A DNA stretch of 5,671 bases from CAZYJD01 sp964647785 (lineage in GTDB: Bacteria; Bacteroidota; Bacteroidia; NS11-12g; UBA9320). A program made the translations under genes and the position numbers. The notes beneath the pieces were generated by a model. That model was not told where the DNA came from, ran no database searches, and saw only the letters and a program-made list of their open reading frames with translations. The DNA lies in contig CAZYJD010000112.1 in NCBI GenBank assembly GCA_964647785.1, forward strand, positions 1 through 5,671, in the 5' to 3' direction. Below are positions 1 to 5,497 of the stretch, one piece after another (positions within the stretch are counted from its first letter, which is position 1; each line of letters starts with the position of its first letter).

Positions 1-1421
1 CCGGTGCTGGCGCTTCAAGTGGGATGGCCATGGCCCACTGGGAAATCCAGGGCTGGATGATCCTGATACTCGGCTGGGTTTTCGTTCCGTTTTATGCACA
101 TAGCAGGGTGTTTACCATGCCTGAGTTTCTGGAAAAGCGTTTCGATGAAAGATCGCGATGGATTCTTTCAATATTTTCAATTGCCGCCTATGTGCTCACA
201 AAGATTTCCGTGACCATTTATGCTGGTGGGGTTGTTGTTTCTGCGCTATTGGGCATTGACTTTTGGACCGGAGCCATCGCAACCGTAGTGCTTACGGGAT
301 TATACACCGTATTGGGCGGTATGAGAGCCGTGGTCTACACAGAGGCATTGCAGGCAGTCGTGCTGATTGTTGGGGCAGCAGCATTGACGCTCATCGGTTT
401 GGATCATGTGGGGGGATGGGAATCCATGAAGGCAACTGTAACGCCTGCATACCTCAATATGTGGAGACCGGCCTCCGACCCTGATTTTCCATGGCCTACC
501 CTGTTGATTTCGAGTTCCATTGTGGGCATTTGGTATTGGTGCACCGATCAATACATCGTGCAGCGGACTTTAACCGCTAAAAACCTGAAAGAAGGACGAA
601 GGGGTACCATCTTTGGCGCATTGATGAAGCTATTGCCGGTATTCTTGTTTCTCATACCCGGTGTAATCGCACTCACGCTAAAAATGAGGGGTGAATTGCA
701 TTGGGATACCCCCGATCAGGCATTTCCTGTGTTGATGAGCAATTTACTTCCGGCAGGCCTTCGAGGACTGGTGGCCGCCGGTTTGCTTGCCGCACTCATG
801 AGCTCGCTGGCTTCTGTTTTCAATTCGGTATCCACCCTTTTTACCATTGATATTTACAAAAAACTTCACCCACTGACTCCGGAGAAAAAACTGGTTCGTA
901 CCGGGCAAATTGCAACCCTTATCGTGGTGATGGTAGGCATCATTTGGATTCCCATCATGTCTAATATTTCAGGGGTCCTTTATGAATACCTCCAGTCTGT
1001 TCAAACCTATATTGCTCCGCCCATTGCGGCGGTTTTTATCATGGGCATCTTTTATAAACGCATCAATGCTCAGGGGGCTTTTGTAACCTTGATCATGGGC
1101 TTATTGCTGGGTTTCTCGAGAATTTTCCTCGAAATAATCAGCGATTCACTCACCCCGGGAAGTCTATTGCACACATTGGGTACAATTAGCTATTTGAGCT
1201 TTGGTGCATGGTTTTTCCTCTTATGTGTTGTAACGGTGGTTGTGGTCAGTTGGGCAACACCAAAGCCCGAAGAAGTTCAAATTGAGAACTTAACCTTTCA
1301 AACCATTACGGATGAAGAAAGAAAAAAGTCCCGATCAGCTTTAAGCATCATCGACATAGCCTTATCCCTGCTGGTGATATTTGTGGTACTGGCGGTGATG
1401 ATGTGGTTCAATGGGAAATGA
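1..1421 (+). CDS. Sodium/sugar symporter, SLC5/SGLT-type (5' end outside window)
   Basis: This is a sodium:solute symporter (SSS, LeuT-fold) of the inner membrane that probably imports a sugar or similar organic solute with Na+. The reading frame is open from base 3 (GAGASSG precedes the first in-window ATG at 24), so the true start lies upstream; 472 residues are visible and roughly the first 60-90 of the family length are missing. The fragment is almost entirely hydrophobic helices. SGLT signatures are the TMPEFLEKRF loop (about 114-143), TKIS (about 198-209), GGMRAVVYTEALQ (315-353), WYWCTDQYIVQR (531-566) and SSLASVFNS (801-827), which leads into FTIDIYKK; this last stretch matches the Na2-site helix. 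EYLQSVQTYIAPP (984-1022) holds a Gln (993-995) aligning with the sugar-contacting Gln457 of human SGLT1. CTDQ resembles animal SGLT1 more than the NQY form I recall for vSGLT. The substrate cannot be fixed from sequence. No terminator is evident after the stop. Confidence 0.93.
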   Translation, partial: GAGASSGMAMAHWEIQGWMILILGWVFVPFYAHSRVFTMPEFLEKRFDERSRWILSIFSIAAYVLTKISVTIYAGGVVVSALLGIDFWTGAIATVVLTGLYTVLGGMRAVVYTEALQAVVLIVGAAALTLIGLDHVGGWESMKATVTPAYLNMWRPASDPDFPWPTLLISSSIVGIWYWCTDQYIVQRTLTAKNLKEGRRGTIFGALMKLLPVFLFLIPGVIALTLKMRGELHWDTPDQAFPVLMSNLLPAGLRGLVAAGLLAALMSSLASVFNSVSTLFTIDIYKKLHPLTPEKKLVRTGQIATLIVVMVGIIWIPIMSNISGVLYEYLQSVQTYIAPPIAAVFIMGIFYKRINAQGAFVTLIMGLLLGFSRIFLEIISDSLTPGSLLHTLGTISYLSFGAWFFLLCVVTVVVVSWATPKPEEVQIENLTFQTITDEERKKSRSALSIIDIALSLLVIFVVLAVMMWFNGK

Positions 1422-1587
1422 TCGTCGAGGGAGGATGGCAGGTTGACCATCACCTGGAGATCACTTGATTGTTAGATTTTTAGAAATCTCTCAACCGCAA
1501 AAGTTTAACCCCGTTACCATTGCTAAACGTTCTAAACCACCTGCTTCAAACGTTGATCCTTCTGAAATTTTCGCTTCGGTGTCAAAT
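1422..1587. other. Intergenic spacer between symporter and tRNA-Pro genes
   Basis: This spacer has no convincing gene or terminator. It holds one small perfect inverted repeat, AGATTT-TTAG-AAATCT (1474-1489), without a T-tract on either strand. A longer-range pair, GGTTGA (1441-1446) and TCAACC (1491-1496), encloses it. A plus-strand frame open from 1447 to the stop at 1597-1599 could encode a peptide of about 44 residues from a TTG at 1465, but it runs into the tRNA gene and I do not call it. Confidence 0.6.
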
Positions 1588-1664
1588 TGGTCGGGATGAC
1601 TGGATTCGAACCAGCGACCCCTACGTCCCGAACGTAGTGCGCTACCGGACTGCGCTACATCCCG
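1588..1664 (-). tRNA. tRNA-Pro (anticodon CGG)
   Basis: This gene makes a proline tRNA reading CCG codons. Read on the minus strand it folds as a complete cloverleaf. The acceptor stem is CGGGATG/CATCCCG, with the C1-G72 pair and A73 discriminator typical of bacterial tRNA-Pro. The D arm is GCGC-AGTCCGGTA-GCGC. The anticodon stem is CTACG/CGTAG with loop TTCGGGA, giving anticodon CGG (bases 1628-1630) followed by G37, as expected for proline. The T arm is GCTGG-TTCGAAT-CCAGT. The 3' CCA is encoded (TGG on the plus strand at 1588-1590). It lies 36 bp downstream of the cruF-like stop, separated by a terminator and its own promoter box. Confidence 0.98.
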
Positions 1665-1675
1665 ATATGAAGCTT

Positions 1676-1683
1676 CAAAATTA
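1676..1683 (-). promoter_or_regulatory. Candidate -7 box of the tRNA-Pro promoter
   Basis: The minus strand reads TAATTTTG, an exact match to the Bacteroidota -7 consensus TAnnTTTG. It ends 11 bp before the mature tRNA 5' end, so transcription would begin about 5 nt upstream of it. No good -33 TTG is seen at the usual distance, where the sequence belongs to the cruF terminator hairpin. It is called from position and consensus only. Confidence 0.55.
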
Positions 1684-1684
1684 C

Positions 1685-1711
1685 AAAAAGGCTCTAATTC
1701 TCAGGCGAGCC
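1685..1711 (-). terminator. Rho-independent terminator of the carotenoid operon
   Basis: On the minus strand GGCTC (1711-1707), a 12-nt loop, and GAGCC (1694-1690) are followed at once by TTTTT (1689-1685). The TGA stop of the cruF-like gene (1701-1703) lies inside the loop. The stem is only 5 bp but perfect and GC-rich, and its position directly at the operon end supports the call. Confidence 0.65.
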
Positions 1712-2336
1712 AAACCACGGTGGCAAAAAACAAAAGTTGCAAACCCCAAACCCAAGCTGCCATTCGGTTTTCACTGCCAAGCTGCATGCGTTCATACAAG
1801 GCAAAAATGGGCAGGCTCACCAGAAACCACATTACATAGTTTTGCAGAGGCACTTCGGGGCTGCTCCAGTTCCACAAGCCATAACGGATGGCCATGGGTT
1901 CGATGAGTACATCGGTCAGGGTCATCAGCAAGGCTGACAACACAATTCGCAACCACCATTTGGGCAAACGCCTCACCAAACTGCCTATGGATAACACCAA
2001 AATCAACCAGTTAATGCCAATTAAAAGTGGCGTTCCCAGAATTTTAAGGCCCAACACCCGCCCGTAGTAATATTCTCCAAACAATAGACCGGTATTCACC
2101 CCCAGGCATTCCACACACCAGGTGTAAATGAAAACAATGGCCAGAAATATCCAAAGCTTCGAGCTGCGTTTTTCCATGTAGAGCAGCAAATAGGCAAAAC
2201 AAAGCAGGAGATGGAAAGGCGTTAGCAGGGCAAACTGCGCCGACCATGGACTTAAATAACCCACGATGCCCGCTGCATATGACATCAAGAGGATGATGAG
2301 CAAGGTGCGGTGGTGTTTCTGTGCAAACTCAGGCAT
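1701..2336 (-). CDS. cruF: CruF-type carotenoid 1',2'-hydratase (DUF422 membrane protein)
   Basis: This 211-residue integral membrane protein belongs to the carotenoid biosynthesis family (DUF422) that includes CruF and archaeal bisanhydrobacterioruberin hydratase. Known members add water across the 1,2 double bond of an acyclic psi end group, giving a tertiary 1'-hydroxyl. Visible family features are about six hydrophobic helices, a conserved Glu at 76 leading into GVNTG (79-83), FGEYYYG (86-92), GTPLLIGINW (101-110), TDVLIEPMA (141-149), WNW (155-157) and PLQNYVMWF (163-171). Length is close to the bacterial family norm. The ATG at 2336 overlaps the end of the upstream desaturase gene by 8 nt, which indicates co-transcription and probably coupled translation. 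No Shine-Dalgarno sequence precedes it. The neighbouring desaturase supports a role in monocyclic or acyclic hydroxylated carotenoids. Assignment to the family is firm; the precise substrate is inferred. Confidence 0.88.
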   Translation of the reverse strand: MPEFAQKHHRTLLIILLMSYAAGIVGYLSPWSAQFALLTPFHLLLCFAYLLLYMEKRSSKLWIFLAIVFIYTWCVECLGVNTGLLFGEYYYGRVLGLKILGTPLLIGINWLILVLSIGSLVRRLPKWWLRIVLSALLMTLTDVLIEPMAIRYGLWNWSSPEVPLQNYVMWFLVSLPIFALYERMQLGSENRMAAWVWGLQLLFFATVVWLA

Positions 2337-3795
2337 GGGGAATATGATCGGTGGCTATTTTGGCTGAAAGCACAGCAAGGGGGATGCCCCCGCCGGGATG
2401 CACGCTTCCTCCGCAGAAATAAAGGTTTTTGATTTTTCTGCTGAAGTTTGGATGCCGCATAAAGGCCGAGAACATATTGTTGCTGCTGCTCCCGTACAAA
2501 GCACCCAGGTATGAAGAGGTTTTTAATGCGATGCCCCTGGGATTCAGTACTTCTTCCTGTTCGATGTGTGAACCCACTGATTTACCCAGCATTTTTTCCA
2601 GCTTCTGAATCACCACCGCTTTCAATTGTGGGCGAATTTGATCCCAATCCTGCTGGCGGTCGTGTGGCGCATTCACCATTACAAACCAATTTTCATTGCC
2701 TTCCGGCGCATCGGGTGGGGCGTATTTCGAGCTGATGTTCACATAAACGGTGGGGTCGTGATATAGGTCGTTTTGATTGAATAGGTGCGCAAACTCGGCA
2801 CGGTAATCTTCGCTGAAAAAGATGTTATGCACCCCGAGCTCATCAAATGAGGTATTCAGGCCCCAGTAGAAGATAAAGGCACTGCTGCTGCGTTCCTGAT
2901 TCAGGCTGCGTTCGGGTGCTTTTTGCTTGCTGAGCAATTTGCGATAGGTAGGCACCACATCCATATTGCTAACCACCACATCAGCCATGATACTTTGGCT
3001 GCCCATACGAATGCCTCTTGCCTTTCCTTGTTCCACGAGTATTTCATCGATGGTGTGGTTGAAATGAAATTGAACCCCCAATTCTTCGGCCAATTTCCAT
3101 ACCGCCTTGGTGATGGCATACATCCCTCCTTCGGGATAAAAACTGCCTTCGCCGTGTTCAAGAGCTGCAATCACTTTCATCATGCCGGGGCTTCGATAAG
3201 GGTCGCTGCCATTGTAGGTGGCAAAGCGATCGAATAATTGCACCAAATGGGGCTCGTTGAGGCCATTGGTATTGCTCTGATGCAAACTCTTCAGTAAATC
3301 GAGTTGCGGTATTTTGGTGAGGGTTCGCAGCACATCGGTTGATAACCACGTGTCGGCTCGGTGCAAGCTCTTCTCCAAGAAAATTTTTCCGGCAGTTTGC
3401 AGGCCCGTATCGCATTTTTGGAGGTGCTTTAGAATCTTCTGCGCATCAACCCCGAAAGTTTCAGCCGCTTTTTTGGAGAATTCTTCCGGTTTTGAAGGCG
3501 CTTCGAAACGAATGCCATCCGGGTAAAAATAATGGCAGGTGGTTTCCAGCGGTTTGTATTGAAAATATTGCCGTGGGTCTTTTCCGGCCAAAACAAAGAG
3601 CTCGTCAATCAAACCGGGGCGTGTAAATAGGCTGGGTCCTGCATCAAAGCGGTAGGCCCCCAATTTAAATTCATGCAATTTCCCCCCCGGCCATGCAGCA
3701 GTTTCATAGACTGCGGTGCTGTAACCCTTGAGGGCTAAACGGACGGATGCCGCCAATCCACCAATGCCGGCACCGATTACAATGGCCTGTTTCAC
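2329..3795 (-). CDS. crtD: FAD-dependent carotenoid desaturase, probably 1-hydroxycarotenoid 3,4-desaturase (CrtD); CrtI possible
   Basis: This 488-residue flavoprotein belongs to the CrtI/CrtD/CrtN carotenoid desaturase family, which introduces double bonds into membrane-embedded carotenoids. The N-terminal Rossmann fold has IVIGAGIGGLAA with GAGIGG at 8-13, and Glu31 is placed to bind the FAD ribose. PGGKLHEFKLGAYRFDAGPS follows at about 36-55, and the C-terminal FAD motif CGGSVHPGGGIPLA lies at about 461-474. Length is typical. The start is GTG at 3793-3795: a TAA lies two codons upstream in frame and the GxGxxG motif begins at residue 8, so no longer form is possible. I prefer CrtD over phytoene desaturase CrtI for two reasons. 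The gene overlaps a cruF-like gene, whose product would be CrtD's substrate, and the AGPSLFTRP/CHYFYPDG region looks more like the Bacteroidota CrtD branch as I remember it. Only a phylogeny would settle this. It is probably the first gene of a two-gene operon. Confidence 0.82.
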   Translation of the reverse strand: MKQAIVIGAGIGGLAASVRLALKGYSTAVYETAAWPGGKLHEFKLGAYRFDAGPSLFTRPGLIDELFVLAGKDPRQYFQYKPLETTCHYFYPDGIRFEAPSKPEEFSKKAAETFGVDAQKILKHLQKCDTGLQTAGKIFLEKSLHRADTWLSTDVLRTLTKIPQLDLLKSLHQSNTNGLNEPHLVQLFDRFATYNGSDPYRSPGMMKVIAALEHGEGSFYPEGGMYAITKAVWKLAEELGVQFHFNHTIDEILVEQGKARGIRMGSQSIMADVVVSNMDVVPTYRKLLSKQKAPERSLNQERSSSAFIFYWGLNTSFDELGVHNIFFSEDYRAEFAHLFNQNDLYHDPTVYVNISSKYAPPDAPEGNENWFVMVNAPHDRQQDWDQIRPQLKAVVIQKLEKMLGKSVGSHIEQEEVLNPRGIALKTSSYLGALYGSSSNNMFSAFMRHPNFSRKIKNLYFCGGSVHPGGGIPLAVLSAKIATDHIPHA

Positions 3796-3815
3796 AGCTT
3801 ATTAAACATTTGCTT

Positions 3816-3831
3816 TTCCAAAAGGTTGGAA
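3816..3831. repeat. Perfect inverted repeat TTCCAA-AAGG-TTGGAA upstream of crtD
   Basis: Six-base arms (3816-3821 and 3826-3831) flank a 4-nt loop. It lies 20 bp upstream of the crtD GTG start, around the predicted transcription start or in the 5' leader. It could be an operator half-site pair or a small leader hairpin; no T-tract follows on the minus strand, so it is not an intrinsic terminator. Confidence 0.5.
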
Positions 3832-3837
3832 GTTCGG

Positions 3838-3845
3838 CAAATATG
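3838..3845 (-). promoter_or_regulatory. Candidate -7 box of the crtD-cruF promoter
   Basis: The minus strand reads CATATTTG, 7 of 8 matches to TAnnTTTG. Transcription would start near 3831, giving a leader of about 36 nt before GTG. No TTG lies at the expected -33 distance; instead the palindrome at 3861-3875 covers that position, which would fit an activator-dependent promoter. This is inference from consensus. Confidence 0.4.
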
Positions 3846-3860
3846 ATTGCATTCCCTCAA

Positions 3861-3875
3861 TTCGATTGAATCGAA
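3861..3875. promoter_or_regulatory. Candidate operator: palindrome TTCGATT-G-AATCGAA
   Basis: This is a perfect inverted repeat with 7-bp arms around a single central base, in the divergent region between crtD and apaG. Its centre (3868) lies about 36 bp upstream of the crtD start point predicted from the -7 box, where the -33 element should be. This geometry and symmetry suit a dimeric regulator. The regulator is not encoded in the window. Confidence 0.45.
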
Positions 3876-3937
3876 AGGTGAAGATTGCCATTTATAAACG
3901 TTTTGCCAGAACTTTTTTTACTGAAATGCGTTTCAAC

Positions 3938-3969
3938 CTTGCATAAATCAATGCTGCATTACATTTTTG
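3938..3969 (+). promoter_or_regulatory. Candidate apaG promoter (-33 CTTG, -7 TACATTTT)
   Basis: TTG at 3939-3941 and TACATTTT at 3960-3967 (7 of 8 matches to TAnnTTTG, with the G two bases later) are 18 bp apart, close to Bacteroidota promoter spacing. Transcription would begin just before the apaG ATG at 3977, implying a very short or absent leader. It is called from consensus only. Confidence 0.4.
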
Positions 3970-3976
3970 AGCACTC

Positions 3977-4363
3977 ATGCCTACGGCGGTAACAGAAAAT
4001 ATCAAAGTGTCCATCAAGGCGCGTTACGAAGAGGTTTATTCCGATCCTGATCGGGATAAATACGCTTTTTCGTACGATGTTGAAATTGTGAACGACAGCC
4101 CATATGCCATTCAGCTGTTATCACGTCATTGGGTCATACTCGATACCAATCTAGAAAAGCGCGAAGTAAAAGGAGAAGGCGTGGTGGGAGAAACGCCGGT
4201 GATGCAACCGGGCGAATCGCATCGCTACCAAAGTTGGTGTCCTTTGAGCACGGATATCGGGGTGATGTATGGCTATTACAACTTTATTCGTTTGAGCGAT
4301 CGACACGAATTCAAGGTGCGGATCCCGCTTTTTCAAATGGTGGCTGATTATCGCCTCAACTAA
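3977..4363 (+). CDS. apaG: ApaG domain protein (DUF525)
   Basis: This is a small, soluble, probably cytoplasmic single-domain protein of 128 residues, the normal length for bacterial ApaG. The family has a fibronectin III-like beta sandwich. Enterobacterial apaG mutants are linked to Co2+ resistance and Mg2+ efflux, and a Xanthomonas homologue has been reported to bind pyrophosphate; the biochemical role is not settled. Family signatures are clear: YAFSYDVEIVND (about 29-40), the near-invariant LLSRHWVILDTN (about 47-58), GEGVVGETPVMQPGES (about 66-81), SWCPLSTDIGVMYGYY (about 86-101) and the C-terminal EFKVRIPLFQMV. It is monocistronic: its promoter region is shared divergently with the carotenoid operon, and only 6 bp separate its stop from that of the convergent small gene. 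Linkage with carotenoid genes is probably incidental. Confidence 0.96.
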   Translation: MPTAVTENIKVSIKARYEEVYSDPDRDKYAFSYDVEIVNDSPYAIQLLSRHWVILDTNLEKREVKGEGVVGETPVMQPGESHRYQSWCPLSTDIGVMYGYYNFIRLSDRHEFKVRIPLFQMVADYRLN

Positions 4364-4369
4364 TGAAGG

Positions 4370-4699
4370 TTAACGGCAACCGCAGCTTTTTCTGCGCTTG
4401 ATGTCACCTTTTTTATTGGTAATGACGACTTCTTTCTCACTGATGTAATCCATCTGCCATATGCGAATGCCCTTTCTGTAGCGCGTTCTCCGCTTAAATA
4501 AACCATTTTCCTTAAAATCCACCCATAAGCCATGTCTCTGGCCGTCTTTCCATTTGTAGATGCTCTTGATCTGATTGCTTTGGAAATAAGAGCGACATTC
4601 AACCACAGGGGCACTGCTTGAATCGCATGCCTGTGCAAAGAGCACCGAGCCGTAAAACGGACTAAGAACAAACAGCAATAAAAAGGAAAAAAGTTTCAC
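4370..4699 (-). CDS. Small secreted protein with MORN/YwqK-like repeats
   Basis: I do not recognise a named gene. From a GTG at 4697-4699 the product has 109 residues. It begins KLFSFLLLFVLSP, a signal peptide ending in AQA (22-24) before Cys25, so export with signal peptidase I cleavage is likely; the site is not a good lipobox. The body has KWKDGQRHGLWVDF (49-62) and a weaker second unit NGLFKRRTRYRKG (65-77), the pattern of MORN/YwqK-type repeat proteins common in Bacteroidota. The tail is basic and ends SCGCR, giving four cysteines in the mature protein (25, 35, 106, 108) that could form disulfides. I chose GTG rather than the in-frame ATG at 4798 because it puts the signal peptide at the N-terminus and overlaps the uppP TGA in a GTGA, the usual coupling arrangement. 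It is probably last in the DUF3098-uppP operon. Function is unknown. Confidence 0.78.
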   Translation of the reverse strand: MKLFSFLLLFVLSPFYGSVLFAQACDSSSAPVVECRSYFQSNQIKSIYKWKDGQRHGLWVDFKENGLFKRRTRYRKGIRIWQMDYISEKEVVITNKKGDIKRRKSCGCR

Positions 4700-5496
4700 G
4701 CTTTGATTAATCCGTAAATGAGGGCTACACCACCTGCCAACAAACAGTAATAAGCAAAGTATCGGAGACGGCTTTTTTGCACGAGTAGGATCATCCATCT
4801 ACACGCCAGTATACCGGCGAGGAAGGCACCAATCGAACCGATGAGGATATCACTGCTCAATGCCTCGCTCCAGCTGGCTCCACTTTCGCTTCCGTCCAGC
4901 ATTTTTTTTGCTGAGGCCCCAGCAATCAAAGGAAGTACCATTAAGAATGAAAAGCTTGCAGCAGTAACCCGTTTAACGCGCAGAATCACGGCAGCTGCAA
5001 TGGTACTGCCCGAACGTGAAATGCCCGGTAAAATGGCAATGGCCTGTACTACTCCTAAAAGAAAAGCATTGCCTGCTGTGATGTGTTGTTCGCCGGTTTT
5101 AATGCGGTCGGACCACAACAGAATCAAGGCCGTGAGCAACAGCATACTTCCCACCAGCAACATATTGCGGTCGAATAAGAGCTCGATTTTCTCTTCCAAA
5201 AATAATCCCACCAGCACGGCAGGTATCATGCTAATTACAATGAAGAGCACAAAGCGGGTTTCATCGTTGTTCTTGAATTGAAATAGACCTTTCAATAGCT
5301 TCACGATTTCTTTGCGAAACACAACGACGGTACTTAAGGCCGTGGCCAAATGAAGCATTACGGTAAACACCAACCCATTTTCCGGGCTGTAATCGAACAA
5401 TTCTTTAAAGATTTCTATGTGACCGCTGCTGCTTACCGGAAGAAATTCGGTAAGACCCTGAACAATTCCAATGAGCAGACTTTTGATCAGCTCCAT
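4696..5496 (-). CDS. uppP: Undecaprenyl-diphosphate phosphatase (BacA/UppP)
   Basis: This 266-residue inner-membrane enzyme removes a phosphate from undecaprenyl diphosphate to regenerate the lipid carrier for peptidoglycan and other envelope polymers; overproduction in other bacteria gives bacitracin resistance. Family motifs are intact. The (E/Q)xxxE motif is QGLTE at 13-17, continuing into FLPVSSSGH (18-26). The second signature, PGISRSGST (157-165), carries the catalytic Arg161, equivalent to Arg174 in the E. coli enzyme. Hydrophobic helices fill the rest, with the expected inverted-repeat arrangement of the two motifs. Length is typical. The ATG at 5496 follows the DUF3098 stop after a single base, and the TGA overlaps the next gene's GTG, so the three genes are very probably one transcript. 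Confidence 0.98.
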   Translation of the reverse strand: MELIKSLLIGIVQGLTEFLPVSSSGHIEIFKELFDYSPENGLVFTVMLHLATALSTVVVFRKEIVKLLKGLFQFKNNDETRFVLFIVISMIPAVLVGLFLEEKIELLFDRNMLLVGSMLLLTALILLWSDRIKTGEQHITAGNAFLLGVVQAIAILPGISRSGSTIAAAVILRVKRVTAASFSFLMVLPLIAGASAKKMLDGSESGASWSEALSSDILIGSIGAFLAGILACRWMILLVQKSRLRYFAYYCLLAGGVALIYGLIKA

Positions 5497-5497
5497 T

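Noticed and set aside
1474..1489. AGATTT-TTAG-AAATCT hairpin as a symporter or tRNA terminator
   Set aside because: AT-rich 6-bp stem with no T-tract following on either strand.
1501..1664. Minus-strand frame open through the tRNA and on to a TGA at about 1492
   Set aside because: RDVAQSGSALRSGRRG... is another typical tRNA-derived artefact with no start codon or conserved domain.
1520..1906. 128-residue plus-strand open frame containing GRDDWIRTSDP
   Set aside because: This string is the translation of a tRNA gene's complement and is a familiar spurious protein; the frame then runs antisense through the cruF-like gene.
2901..3626. Several 70-104-residue frames on both strands within the desaturase gene
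   Set aside because: All are alternate-frame shadows of a full-length CrtI/CrtD-family protein.
4382..4420. Possible terminator for apaG: GCAG-CTTTTT-CTGC hairpin and the T-run after CACC
   Set aside because: The stem is 4-5 bp and separated from the T-run by more than 10 nt, and it lies in the coding sequence of the convergent gene.
4699..4798. N-terminal extension of the small secreted protein to ATG 4798
   Set aside because: It overlaps uppP by 103 bp and would bury the signal peptide; the GTG at 4699 is a better start.
4841..5281. 146-residue plus-strand open frame antisense to uppP
   Set aside because: Shadow of a strongly conserved gene; no start context or recognisable domain.
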